This document shows positions 17,906-25,966 of a stretch of DNA of 64,000 nt, piece after piece; the stretch's first letter is position 1; each line of letters opens with the position of its first letter. Source of the stretch: Chitinophaga horti (GTDB taxonomy: Bacteria; Bacteroidota; Bacteroidia; Chitinophagales; Chitinophagaceae); the NCBI RefSeq assembly GCF_022867795.2, contig NZ_CP107006.1:62001-126000 (forward strand), written 5' to 3'. The notes under the pieces were generated by a model that saw only the letters and a list, made by a program, of their open reading frames with translations, had not been told where the DNA came from and did no database searches. The translations under genes were made by a program, and so were the position numbers.

Positions 17906-18313
17906 TTAGATAGATTTATCTTCGGGAGCCTGTGTATCGTGTTTTGTTTCTTCTTCCAGCTCGGACCAGCGTCCGCGCATGCATTTGGAAAGGCTTTGTT
18001 TCAGTTTAAGCTTTTCTTCCTCTGACATATGCTTCATTTTAGCCTTCATCTTATCCTTCCAGTGCTGACGGCTTTTTTCGCCCCAGGGAGCGCCGCCGCC
18101 TTTAGCAAAGCTGCCGAGCAGCAGTTTGCTAAGCACTAACAGGCCTAATGCCTGCCAGAAGGTAATTACCGGGCCATGGAAAAGTTCCGGCACCAGCCAG
18201 TTCCACAGGCCCATGGTCACGAAACCCAGCAGCGCACTACAGGCGGCCACCATCAGTATCACTTTAAGAACAAGGCCTACAGAAAATCGTTTCATACGTA
18301 TTCGTTTAAGCAT
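17906..18313 (-). CDS. small membrane protein paired with sigma factor
   Basis: 135 residues with two predicted membrane helices (about residues 12-37 and 48-66) and a long Lys/Met-rich charged C-terminus. Its first ATG overlaps the sigma-factor stop by 8 bp; an alternative start (M-K-R-F-S-V) lies at 18295, 11 bp past that stop. The operon position suggests a partner or target of the sigma factor, possibly a non-classical anti-sigma factor, but it has no recognisable anti-sigma domain. Function unknown. Confidence 0.75.
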   Translation of the reverse strand: MLKRIRMKRFSVGLVLKVILMVAACSALLGFVTMGLWNWLVPELFHGPVITFWQALGLLVLSKLLLGSFAKGGGAPWGEKSRQHWKDKMKAKMKHMSEEEKLKLKQSLSKCMRGRWSELEEETKHDTQAPEDKSI

Positions 18314-18866
18314 TTAAAAACTCTGTGTAAACAGCTGCCAGTCGTTCGCGCAGGTGTAAGATCGCATACCGCTTCCTCGACAGTAAGGTGTTCACGGATA
18401 CACCCGTTGCTTCGGAAATTTCTTTAAAGGATTTGCCTTCCACTTCGTGTTGCAGAAACACGTAGCGTTGTTCTTCCGGCAGTTCGTCCAAAGCCTCGGT
18501 AACGGCCTCCATGGCTACTTTTCGCAGCAGGGGCGCATCGGCAGTGGCGGCCTTGTCGGGCAAAATATCGGAAAGGTATAGCGTGTCTTGCCCGTCTTCG
18601 CGTGCAACCTGGTAGTCGGAGAAGTTATCCTCCCGCTTCTTCCGGAACCAGTCCGTGATCCGGTTACGGGTAACGGCAAACAGCCAGCCGGTGATCGAAT
18701 CCACCTCTGTACCCACTCTTAAATATTGGGTAAACTGGTAGAAAACATCTTGCAAAATATCTTCGGCATCGTCGGCATTATTTACCCGCTTCCGGATAAA
18801 ATGCAGCAAACGTTTCCGTTCCTTTTGCACCGTTTCCTTTATTCGCTCGTTTTGTTCGGCTGCCAT
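18306..18866 (-). CDS. ECF-type RNA polymerase sigma factor
   Basis: Sigma-70 family, ECF group: about 186 residues from the chosen Met (M-A-A-E-Q-N-E-R-I-K-E-T). Region 2 is seen in D-A-E-D-I-L-Q-D-V-F and W-L-F-A-V-T-R-N-R-I-T-D-W-F-R-K-K; region 4 helix-turn-helix in F-K-E-I-S-E-A-T-G-V-S-V-N-T-L-L-S-R-K. Longer starts at 18896 and 18971 are possible, but the extra N-terminal residues do not resemble sigma factors. It directs RNA polymerase to an unknown regulon. The following membrane-protein gene overlaps or abuts it, a usual arrangement for ECF sigma factors and regulators. Confidence 0.88.
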   Translation of the reverse strand: MAAEQNERIKETVQKERKRLLHFIRKRVNNADDAEDILQDVFYQFTQYLRVGTEVDSITGWLFAVTRNRITDWFRKKREDNFSDYQVAREDGQDTLYLSDILPDKAATADAPLLRKVAMEAVTEALDELPEEQRYVFLQHEVEGKSFKEISEATGVSVNTLLSRKRYAILHLRERLAAVYTEFLNA

Positions 18867-19048
18867 AGCTGTTTTTGTCAGGAGCAACTCTCTCATCTTA
18901 ATTAGGAAGACGAGCAGGGGAAGCTGATATTTTAAAGGCCTGGTATTTTTTTTGAAAAAAGATGCGGCCACCTGTATGACCCGGCGCTAATCATCTCATT
19001 GTCAACATAAGACGCGCCGGCGCATTGCTTACCCCTATTAAAAGACGG

Positions 19049-19675
19049 CTATTTAACGCTAAGGATGTATTTATCCTTGAAAGATTCTTCGGGGAAAAGT
19101 CGGTAGATGTCTACTTTTTTGGGCCGGTAACCGCTTTCGGAAATTTCCTGGGCCAGGTCGCCACCTTTGAGGCAGATGAGGCCGGAGGGTACACCGTCGT
19201 TATCCTGCGGGGCCTTTTTCAGCACTGGTTTGCTCCAACGCATCAAATCGGCTAAAGGCGCCACCGCGCGGGACACTACGACGTCGAACTTGCGGTTCTT
19301 GATTTCTTCTGCACGGGTGTGCTGGAAGGTAACGTTTTTCAGTTGCAGGGCTTCCACCACAGCTTCCACCACCTTAATCTTTTTGCCGATGGAGTCTGCC
19401 AGGTGAAAATGTACGTCGGGAAAGAAAATAGCGAGGGGAATACCCGGGAAACCGCCGCCCGTACCCAGGTCCAGCACTTTCATGCCGGTAGGGAAGTTGG
19501 CCACGGCCGCAATGCTCAGGGAATGTAGCACATGTTTCTCATACAAGGCGTCGATATCCTTGCGGGAAATCACGTTTATCTTTTCATTCCATTCGCGGTA
19601 AACCGCATCCAGGGCCTTCAGCTGTTCGAGCTGAACGGGCGAAAAATCTCCGAAATATTTAAGGACGATATCCAT
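19049..19675 (-). CDS. rsmG: 16S rRNA (guanine527-N7)-methyltransferase
   Basis: 208 residues, the usual RsmG (GidB) length. It methylates G527 of 16S rRNA using S-adenosylmethionine. The SAM-binding motif L-D-L-G-T-G-G-G-F-P-G-I-P lies at about residues 70-82, with N-terminal W-N-E-K-I-N-V-I-S-R-K (about 29-39) and S-R-A-V-A-P-L (about 138-144), both family hallmarks. It lies 14 bp after the glycosyltransferase gene on the same strand, so the two are probably co-transcribed although functionally unrelated. Confidence 0.95.
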   Translation of the reverse strand: MDIVLKYFGDFSPVQLEQLKALDAVYREWNEKINVISRKDIDALYEKHVLHSLSIAAVANFPTGMKVLDLGTGGGFPGIPLAIFFPDVHFHLADSIGKKIKVVEAVVEALQLKNVTFQHTRAEEIKNRKFDVVVSRAVAPLADLMRWSKPVLKKAPQDNDGVPSGLICLKGGDLAQEISESGYRPKKVDIYRLFPEESFKDKYILSVK

Positions 19676-19689
19676 ATGTTATCTGTTCG

Positions 19690-20826
19690 CTACTTCCACT
19701 TGTTCTTCGACTTAAAGAACAATGCGGGCGTGAAGATAACATAATATAGGAACATGAGGATGTCCATCAGCCAGCTGTAGATGAATAAGTCCTTCTCATC
19801 CAGCTTTTTAAGTGCGAAATAAGTGATGACGGACTGAACGAGCAGCTTGCCGCCAATGATGCCTAACGTCCAGTACAGCATGGGCGGGTAAAAGATCGCC
19901 GCGATCATAGCCGGGTAAAACAGGAAGTGGGAGAGGGAGAAGAGGCCCAGCATCACTTTATGGCTAAACCGGTAAAACTTACCGGTGCTCATATGGCGCG
20001 TTTTCTGCCGGAACCAGCTCTTCCAGGTGTCTTTCGGCTCACTATAGGCAAAGGCCTGCTTGTGGATAACTACGCTGGTGTTGTGGCTGGTGGCGGCTTT
20101 GTTCACAAACAGATCGTCATCGCCCGATGCAATATGCTGGTGAGAGGTAAATCCTTTATGTCGGAAAAACAGCTCGCGTTTGTACGCCAGGTTACGGCCC
20201 ACGCCCATGTAAGGCAGTCCGGCCATGGCGAACGACAAGTATTGCAGCGCAGCAAAGTAAGTTTCATAGCGGATCAGTTTGTTCAGGAAGCCGGGCTTTT
20301 TGTAATAAGGTCCGTAACCCAGTACGATCTCGGTACCGTTGGTAAAGCCCTGGCTCATCATCGACAGCCAATGCGTGCTGCCCGGCTTACAGTCCGCATC
20401 CGTCAGCAGCACGGTGCTGTTCTTAGCGCCGTTAATGCCCATGCTCAGCGGGAACTTCTTACCCGGGATGAACTGGGCAGATTGTTTCAACTCGATGTGG
20501 CGGTAATGGGGATAACCCGGTTCGATGGAACGCAGGTAATATTTAGTATCGTCCTCGGAGTTGTCGTTCACCACGATCACCTCGTAAGCCGGATTTTTAT
20601 GCTGGTGGTAGCGCTGTTGCAGCACGGTAGGGAGGTTGCGCGCCAGGTTGTTTTCCTCGTTCTTGGCACAAATCACGACCGACATGTCGAGCTGGGGGGC
20701 CAGGTCCTCGTCGAATTTGCGTTTGTAAAAGGCTACCCGCGAAAAGAAAAACAGGTAATAAAGCGTTTGCACCGCGGCGGCGGCGGCGAAGATATAGAAG
20801 ATAATAATACCGATCTGGTCAGACAT
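19690..20826 (-). CDS. family 2 glycosyltransferase, membrane-bound
   Basis: 378-residue GT2 enzyme. An N-terminal membrane helix (about 5-25) precedes the GT-A domain: S-V-V-I-C-A-K-N-E-E-N-N-L, V-V-N-D-N-S-E-D-D-T, L-L-T-D-A-D-C (DxD-like metal site) and the Q-K-T-R-H region (Q-x-x-R-W-like). Two or three membrane helices follow at the C-terminus (about 290-370). It transfers a sugar to a lipid or polysaccharide acceptor, unidentified. Divergent from tgt; upstream partner of rsmG. Confidence 0.88.
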   Translation of the reverse strand: MSDQIGIIIFYIFAAAAAVQTLYYLFFFSRVAFYKRKFDEDLAPQLDMSVVICAKNEENNLARNLPTVLQQRYHQHKNPAYEVIVVNDNSEDDTKYYLRSIEPGYPHYRHIELKQSAQFIPGKKFPLSMGINGAKNSTVLLTDADCKPGSTHWLSMMSQGFTNGTEIVLGYGPYYKKPGFLNKLIRYETYFAALQYLSFAMAGLPYMGVGRNLAYKRELFFRHKGFTSHQHIASGDDDLFVNKAATSHNTSVVIHKQAFAYSEPKDTWKSWFRQKTRHMSTGKFYRFSHKVMLGLFSLSHFLFYPAMIAAIFYPPMLYWTLGIIGGKLLVQSVITYFALKKLDEKDLFIYSWLMDILMFLYYVIFTPALFFKSKNKWK

Positions 20827-20924
20827 AACGGGAGCAAAAATATATGTTTTTATTTGGCTATGTATTGCTGTGGAAAAAAAGAGGTTTTTCCCTTCTTTGT
20901 TTTTCCAATAGCTTTGCAGCCTGT

Positions 20925-22055
20925 ATGGATTTTGAACTGATTTCTACCGATAGCGGCTCCAGCGCCCGGGCCGGCAAAATCACCACCGCACACGGGGTGA
21001 TAGAAACGCCTATTTTCATGCCTGTAGGCACCGTGGGCAGTGTAAAAGCCGTTACGCAGGAGCAGTTGCGTGCCGACGTAAAAGCCCAGATCATCCTGGG
21101 TAATACTTACCATTTATACCTCCGCCCCGGATTGGATGTGATTTCCAAAGCCGGCGGCCTGCATAAATTTAATGGTTGGGACAGGCCTATTCTCACCGAC
21201 AGCGGCGGCTACCAGGTATTTTCCCTGGCGGCGAACCGTAAGATCAAGGAAGAAGGCGTGGTGTTCCAATCGCACATCGACGGCTCGCGACACCTGTTTA
21301 CGCCGGAGAATGTGATGGACATTCAGCGTACCATTGGTGCAGATATCATTATGGCTTTCGACGAATGTCCGCCGTACCCGTCCGAATACCGGTATGCCCG
21401 TAAATCGATGGAGCTTACCCACCGCTGGCTGGACCGCTGCATTAAACGTTTCGGAGAAACTGAGCCTGCGTACGGTTACGAGCAGACGTTATTCCCGATC
21501 ATACAAGGTAGTACTTATAAAGACCTGCGCGTCGCATCGGCAGAATATATTGCTTCCCGCGATTGCGCCGGTAACGCCATTGGCGGCCTGAGCGTGGGCG
21601 AACCTGAGCAGGAGATGTACGACATGTGCGGACTGGTATGCGAAAAGCTGCCGGTAGAAAAGCCGCGTTACCTCATGGGCGTGGGTACCCCCTGGAACAT
21701 TCTTCAGAACATCGGCCTGGGCGTAGATATGTTCGACTGTGTGATGCCTACCCGCAATGGCCGTAACGGCATGCTGTTTACCTGGGAGGGCGTGATCAAT
21801 ATCAAGAATAAAAAATGGGCCGACGATTTTAGCCCGATTGATGCCAACAGTACCAGCGCCCCCAGCCGGGAGTATACCAAGGCTTACCTGCGTCACCTGT
21901 TTGTGGCCGGTGAATTCCTGGCGCTTACCCTGGCGAGCATCCATAACCTGTCTTTCTACCTGGAACTGGTTACAGAAGCCCGTAAACAGATACTGGCCGG
22001 TACCTTTGCTCCCTGGAAAGCGAAAATGGTGCAACAATTGCAGGTAAGGCGCTGA
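20925..22055 (+). CDS. tgt: tRNA-guanine transglycosylase, zinc cysteines absent
   Basis: 376 residues from the chosen ATG, the usual length; the earlier ATG at 20844 adds a non-homologous tail. It exchanges guanine-34 of certain tRNAs for a queuosine precursor. Family motifs present: P-V-G-T-V-G-S-V-K, G-N-T-Y-H-L, D-S-G-G-Y-Q-V-F, F-D-E-C-P-P-Y-P, G-G-L-S-V-G-E and M-P-T-R-N-G-R-N-G. The canonical zinc site C-x-C-x2-C is replaced in register by Ser-x-Ser-x2-Ser (P-I-D-A-N-S-T-S-A-P-S), while the fourth ligand His (S-I-H-N-L) remains. Other Bacteroidota TGTs seem to share this loss. Divergent from the glycosyltransferase gene. Confidence 0.95.
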   Translation: MDFELISTDSGSSARAGKITTAHGVIETPIFMPVGTVGSVKAVTQEQLRADVKAQIILGNTYHLYLRPGLDVISKAGGLHKFNGWDRPILTDSGGYQVFSLAANRKIKEEGVVFQSHIDGSRHLFTPENVMDIQRTIGADIIMAFDECPPYPSEYRYARKSMELTHRWLDRCIKRFGETEPAYGYEQTLFPIIQGSTYKDLRVASAEYIASRDCAGNAIGGLSVGEPEQEMYDMCGLVCEKLPVEKPRYLMGVGTPWNILQNIGLGVDMFDCVMPTRNGRNGMLFTWEGVINIKNKKWADDFSPIDANSTSAPSREYTKAYLRHLFVAGEFLALTLASIHNLSFYLELVTEARKQILAGTFAPWKAKMVQQLQVRR

Positions 22056-22130
22056 TGAAATGTATCAAAAAACTATAATTTTATACCTTCGGCCTTCCGT
22101 TCTTTTCCCGGAACGGATAACAACAGCGCA

Positions 22131-23210
22131 ATGAAAAAATTAGACTGGTATATACTCCGCAAGTTCATCGGTACATTTGTTTACTCACTGGGTATCCTGC
22201 TGGTTATTTCGGTTGTGATCGACATTACCGAAAAGGTGGACGACTTCATGAAGCACGACTTGTCTTTCTGGCAGGTGGTGACGGAGTATTATATTGGATT
22301 TGTGCCGCACATTGCCGCGCTGTTATTCCCGCTGTTCATCTTTATTTCCGTTATCTTTTTTACCTCGAAGCTGGCTTACCGTTCGGAGATCATTGCGATA
22401 CTCGCTTCGGGCGTAAGCTTCCGGCGCTTCATGCGGCCGTATTGGGTAGGGGCGATTTTGTTCGGTTCGATCCTATACCTGGCCAACCTTTGGGTGATAC
22501 CAAGGGCCAATCGCATACGTACGACGTTCGAGAACAAATACGTAGGTAAACCGAAAGATGCAGATGGTATGCGGGATAAAACCCTGCGTATCGATACGGT
22601 TACTTACGTGACTTTCGGCTACTACGATCCAAAGTTTAAGACCGGCTCCAACTTCACCTTGCAAAAGCTGAAAGGCCTGCAGGTGGTATACAAACTGCGG
22701 GCGGAAAGTGTCGCCTGGGACTCTACCAAAAAGTCGTGGAAGCTCAGTTACGTATCCGAGCGCTCTATCAATGGCCTGAATGAAAAAGCTGCCAAGGTGG
22801 GGGACACGGTATTGAAAATCGCGCTCTCGCCCAGCGAAATGATTGAAGAAAAAAACATGCAGGAGGCCATGACCACGTCGGAGCTGAATGCTTACATCGC
22901 GCGTGAGGAATTACGAGGAGCAGAGGGATTGAGCACTTATTATGTCGAAAAATACCGACGCCTGTCAGCCGGTGTGGCCGTGATCGTATTAAGTTTGATC
23001 GGGGTGATTATGAGTAGCCGTAAGGTTCGCGGTGGTAGTGGTTTACACATGGCCATCGGTATCGTGATCAGTGCGAGTTACATCCTGTTCCTGCAGTTCT
23101 CCACCGTATTTGCTACCAAGGCCAATCTAAGCCCGTTGCTGGCGGTGTGGATCCCCAACTTTGTATTCGGTGCGCTTGCCCTCTTTTTATACCGGCGGGC
23201 GCCAAAATGA
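22131..23210 (+). CDS. LptF/LptG-family permease
   Basis: 359-residue inner-membrane protein of the YjgP/YjgQ family that, with LptBC, extracts lipopolysaccharide and passes it to the Lpt bridge. Three N-terminal membrane helices (about 10-35, 55-85, 100-122), a periplasmic domain (about 125-270) and three C-terminal helices (about 280-355) give the expected 3+3 layout. L-D-W-Y-I-L-R-K-F at the start and the R-S-E-I-I-A-I-L-A-S-G-V-S-F coupling helix are typical. Whether it is LptF or LptG cannot be told. A terminator hairpin follows. Confidence 0.9.
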   Translation: MKKLDWYILRKFIGTFVYSLGILLVISVVIDITEKVDDFMKHDLSFWQVVTEYYIGFVPHIAALLFPLFIFISVIFFTSKLAYRSEIIAILASGVSFRRFMRPYWVGAILFGSILYLANLWVIPRANRIRTTFENKYVGKPKDADGMRDKTLRIDTVTYVTFGYYDPKFKTGSNFTLQKLKGLQVVYKLRAESVAWDSTKKSWKLSYVSERSINGLNEKAAKVGDTVLKIALSPSEMIEEKNMQEAMTTSELNAYIAREELRGAEGLSTYYVEKYRRLSAGVAVIVLSLIGVIMSSRKVRGGSGLHMAIGIVISASYILFLQFSTVFATKANLSPLLAVWIPNFVFGALALFLYRRAPK

Positions 23211-23221
23211 TATAAACGACG

Positions 23222-23247
23222 AGGCTGTCCTTACGGGCAGCCTTTTT
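23222..23247 (+). terminator. rho-independent terminator of the permease gene
   Basis: Arms AGGCTGTCC and GGGCAGCCT (one G-T pair) around loop TTAC, followed by a T tract. The right arm also begins the 68/69-bp tandem repeat. Confidence 0.8.
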
Positions 23248-23405
23248 AATTTGAAGTCGTTGAGTCTTGTGACGAACAGATTTTGTAGAGATGCACTGCT
23301 TCCGGGCAGCCTTTTTATTTGAAGTCGTTGAGTCTCTTGAAGAACAGATATTGTGGGGATGCACTACTTACGGGCAGCCTTATTTCACTTAAAGTCGTTG
23401 GGCGT
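23234..23405. repeat. 68/69-bp tandem repeat, about 2.5 copies
   Basis: Units begin with CGGGCAGCC at 23234, 23303 and 23371 (periods 69 and 68). Each continues through a conserved AAGTCGTTG core, and the first two also through GATGCACT. The last, partial copy runs into the 3' end of the minus-strand gene at 23389, so the final codons of that gene are part of the repeat. Confidence 0.85.
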
Positions 23406-23847
23406 TGATCTCGGTGATTGACTGGTTAGCCTGCTCGCGCTGCGCCTCCTCCCGGTAACGGCGGCGCATCAGCGCCATGTACACCGCTGCCAGCACGGCG
23501 TTGACCAATAACGGCAGGGCACTTATCCGCGGCCAGAGCTGAATGGTTAATGCAATGATAGTCGCGCCGGCCACTATGATCAATTGCGGCAGCATACTCG
23601 CAATCATCCACCTCGTGTGCTGTTCCGGCTTCATACCTGCTGATGCCAGTGCGAACAGCAACGCATAATCTACCAGTATAAATGCTGTAAGCGCGCATCC
23701 GGCCACTACCTGGTATGCAGTTTCAAAATCGAACGTTGTGCCGGGCAACCCGGCGAATGGCAGGCCAATGGCCAGGAACAGGATATTGGCGAATGTATGC
23801 TGGAGAAATATGCGCCAGCGGCGGAGGAAGGGGATGCGTTTAATCAT
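23389..23847 (-). CDS. small four-helix membrane protein, tandem paralog 5
   Basis: 152 residues with four predicted membrane helices (about 15-35, 45-72, 83-103, 106-125) and a charged C-terminal tail, R-R-R-Y-R-E-E… then Q-S-I-T-E-I-N. Last of five related genes in a row. The N-terminal F-L-Q-H-T matches F-V-Q-H-L and F-M-K-H-L of its two upstream neighbours, and the tail is a degraded form of their N-S-I-N motif. Its start overlaps the upstream stop by 4 bp. No known family recognised. Its 3' end lies within a tandem repeat. Confidence 0.75.
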   Translation of the reverse strand: MIKRIPFLRRWRIFLQHTFANILFLAIGLPFAGLPGTTFDFETAYQVVAGCALTAFILVDYALLFALASAGMKPEQHTRWMIASMLPQLIIVAGATIIALTIQLWPRISALPLLVNAVLAAVYMALMRRRYREEAQREQANQSITEINAQRL

Positions 23848-24320
23848 TTTGAGACATTGATGCTGTTGATGACTTCGTCGGTCTGACTAGGCAGCCGCCG
23901 GTTCTTTATCATATAGATGATCGTCATAACGATCGTATACGCGATCGTTCCGGCTAACATCGACACATCGTTACTAAAAGGCGACTCTGATTGAAACCGT
24001 GCACCTCTTGCGATATTGATCGTTAGCAGCACGCAGGGTAATGCCATGTAGCCGAGCAGCCAGTGAATACGTTGGTGCTGCTGCATGTTGAGCGATACCA
24101 GCGTAAACAGTCCTCCATAAACCACGGTAAAGGCGATTATTGCGAATACGCTGATAGCGGAGGCCTGGTAAATCATATCGCGGATGACAGAGCCCTGCGG
24201 TTCGCTTACAACATAATACAACTGGTCCAGGATGGTAAGGAAGAGCCATGTCGCCGCTAAATGCTGCACAAAAAACCAAAACCGCTGTTTAAAGGAAACG
24301 TATTCTTTTATGTGTTTCAT
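23844..24320 (-). CDS. small four-helix membrane protein, tandem paralog 4
   Basis: 158 residues: charged N-terminus (F-K-Q-R-F-W-F-F-V-Q-H-L), four predicted membrane helices (about 20-40, 52-75, 84-103, 117-138) and a short tail ending T-D-E-V-I-N-S-I-N-V-S-K. That tail is nearly the same as the one of the upstream paralog (A-D-E-L-I-N-S-I-N-V-N-D). Overlaps the downstream gene by 4 bp and the upstream one by 1 bp (TAATG). Function unknown; translational coupling across the set suggests the products are made in fixed ratio. Confidence 0.78.
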   Translation of the reverse strand: MKHIKEYVSFKQRFWFFVQHLAATWLFLTILDQLYYVVSEPQGSVIRDMIYQASAISVFAIIAFTVVYGGLFTLVSLNMQQHQRIHWLLGYMALPCVLLTINIARGARFQSESPFSNDVSMLAGTIAYTIVMTIIYMIKNRRLPSQTDEVINSINVSK

Positions 24321-24796
24321 TAATCGTTAACATTGATACTGTTAATCAGTTCGTCCGCCTCATCCGGCAGCGACCGTTCTTCTTTCTTGTAGGCTGCGGC
24401 GGTGATGATCGCGTATACCACGGTGGCCAGCAGCGACGTGAGCCTGTTGTCGCTTGCTCCTATCATTACCGCGTCGTCCGAGGTGACCATGGTAAAATAA
24501 GTGAATGCATTAATCGCAAAGGGTAATGCCAGCGCTGCAAGCATCCAGGCAATGCGTTGGCGCATTTTCATTTGAAAAGACGCCAGCGCGAACAGGTAGG
24601 CCACGATTACATAAATCGCCAGGCCGGTTCCAAACGACCAGAGCCACATGCTCAGCACAGGCCCGTCCGACCACAGTTCCGGGCCACGGCGCCCAAACAC
24701 TAACAGGAAATTGATCGTGTTGGACATCAGGAAAGGAAACGTTAGGTGTTTCATAAACATGATGAGCCGTTTAGGCATAGCGATTTGTTGATTCAT
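24320..24796 (-). CDS. small four-helix membrane protein, tandem paralog 3
   Basis: 158 residues: N-terminal M-F-M-K-H-L-T-F-P-F, four predicted membrane helices (about 18-35, 45-70, 80-103, 117-137) and a tail K-K-E-E-R-S-L-P-D-E-A-D-E-L-I-N-S-I-N-V. Gene starts with a 4-bp ATGA overlap with the stop of the upstream paralog. Same unknown family as its neighbours by topology, length and tail. Confidence 0.78.
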   Translation of the reverse strand: MNQQIAMPKRLIMFMKHLTFPFLMSNTINFLLVFGRRGPELWSDGPVLSMWLWSFGTGLAIYVIVAYLFALASFQMKMRQRIAWMLAALALPFAINAFTYFTMVTSDDAVMIGASDNRLTSLLATVVYAIITAAAYKKEERSLPDEADELINSINVND

Positions 24797-25248
24797 AGGT
24801 GCTTACTTTCTTCTTGGATGTTGATGCTGTTTAACAGGTCATCCGCGTTTACCTCCCGCTCTTTTTTACGAAGCCGGAAGTGAGCGATAATGCTGTAGAT
24901 AGTGTTTGGGATAGATATCATTACGATCATGCCGAGCGTCATCGTAAGGCCGCCCTCTTCCCGTTCGGCCAGCCACGCAAAGATGGGGATCAGGTAGCCG
25001 GCAAACATCAGGTAGAGCAACATGTTACTCTCCTGGACGTTAAACCGCCTGGCAATCGTAGCGGTGATTGCACTCACAATGCACGACAGTAACAAAAAGC
25101 TTAGCACGGTGATCATAATTGCCCCTGCGCCAAAATCCGGGTTGGGGTTAAAAATGGCGGCAAGGCTTATAAGCGCTGTGGCGACCAGCGAGGGCAAAAA
25201 AGTTGCCCTGAAATAAATCGCGAACCGTTGATCATATGTTCGTTGCAT
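24793..25248 (-). CDS. small four-helix membrane protein, tandem paralog 2
   Basis: 151 residues: N-terminal M-Q-R-T-Y-D-Q-R-F-A-I-Y-F-R-A, four predicted membrane helices (about 12-33, 42-65, 74-93, 100-122) and the tail L-R-K-K-E-R-E-V-N-A-D-D-L-L-N-S-I-N-I. The N-terminus matches paralog 1 (M-D-R-P-Y-M-D-R-F-G-I-Y-F-R-A) residue for residue over most of 15 positions, forming a subgroup. Function unknown. Confidence 0.78.
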   Translation of the reverse strand: MQRTYDQRFAIYFRATFLPSLVATALISLAAIFNPNPDFGAGAIMITVLSFLLLSCIVSAITATIARRFNVQESNMLLYLMFAGYLIPIFAWLAEREEGGLTMTLGMIVMISIPNTIYSIIAHFRLRKKEREVNADDLLNSINIQEESKHL

Positions 25249-25280
25249 ATAGGGATGTGTGGGTTGTCAGATAAAAATAC

Positions 25281-25730
25281 TCATTTTTTCGAAGTAGCCT
25301 CTATGCTCTTCAGTATCTCGTCCAGGTCGTCTGGGCGCTCTTCATTGCGCAACCGCCGCGATACAAAATAACTGTACACGGCAAACGGCGTGGCGGTGGC
25401 AATAAGTATCAGCACTACCGTGTCAGTCATCTCCGAAATAGCGCTGCTGATCCACAAAAAAAAGCATAACAACAGGTACCAGCCCGGTATCGATACAAAT
25501 ATCAGCCGACTGTCCCGCAGCTTAAATTCCCAGGCCAGCCTTGCCAGTGCGGCCCCTAGTACGCCTGAAAGCAATACGGAGATCAATGCAAACACCAAAA
25601 ACACCCACGAGCTGGCCGGGTCCATACCGCCTATCAGCAGGAATATGGCTACCAGTACCATCAGCACCAGTTGAGGGATAAGGAAAGCACGAAAGTAAAT
25701 GCCGAAGCGGTCCATGTAAGGTCGGTCCAT
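25281..25730 (-). CDS. small four-helix membrane protein, tandem paralog 1
   Basis: 149 residues, first gene of the five-gene minus-strand set. N-terminal R-F-G-I-Y-F-R-A-F, four predicted membrane helices (about 15-37, 43-65, 78-97, 103-123), tail R-N-E-E-R-P-D-D-L-D-E-I-L-K-S-I-E. The start is supported by alignment with paralog 2. It lies 32 bp upstream of paralog 2 and divergently from citrate synthase across 236 bp. Function unknown. Confidence 0.78.
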   Translation of the reverse strand: MDRPYMDRFGIYFRAFLIPQLVLMVLVAIFLLIGGMDPASSWVFLVFALISVLLSGVLGAALARLAWEFKLRDSRLIFVSIPGWYLLLCFFLWISSAISEMTDTVVLILIATATPFAVYSYFVSRRLRNEERPDDLDEILKSIEATSKK

Positions 25731-25914
25731 AACTTACCGGGTTAAGCTGAATAATATAATGTAGCTGCGCACATAAAAGTATTCTTTTTTTAATATTAAT
25801 AAGCGTCCGCTGCTTAATCAATTAAGTAAATCGTTGTAAGTCAGTTCCCACGTCGGCGCTATTTTCTTTCCAAATTTTAACCTCAATTTCATCTTAAATT
25901 TTGTCATTTATCGT

Positions 25915-25922
25915 TACTTTTG
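25915..25922 (+). promoter_or_regulatory. -7 promoter element of citrate synthase gene
   Basis: TACTTTTG matches TAnnTTTG exactly, 44 bp before the start codon, within an AT-rich intergenic region. The -33 TTTG is not at the usual spacing (the nearest one is 11 bp away). Confidence 0.6.
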
Positions 25923-25966
25923 TACATTGATCGAATTAGTTTTTTGTCTTAAATAATTGCGTCAAA

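Noticed and set aside
19927-20940. Long plus-strand open frame of 337 codons
   Set aside because: Lies antisense to the well-supported glycosyltransferase and overlaps the tgt start; composition mirrors the opposite strand codons.
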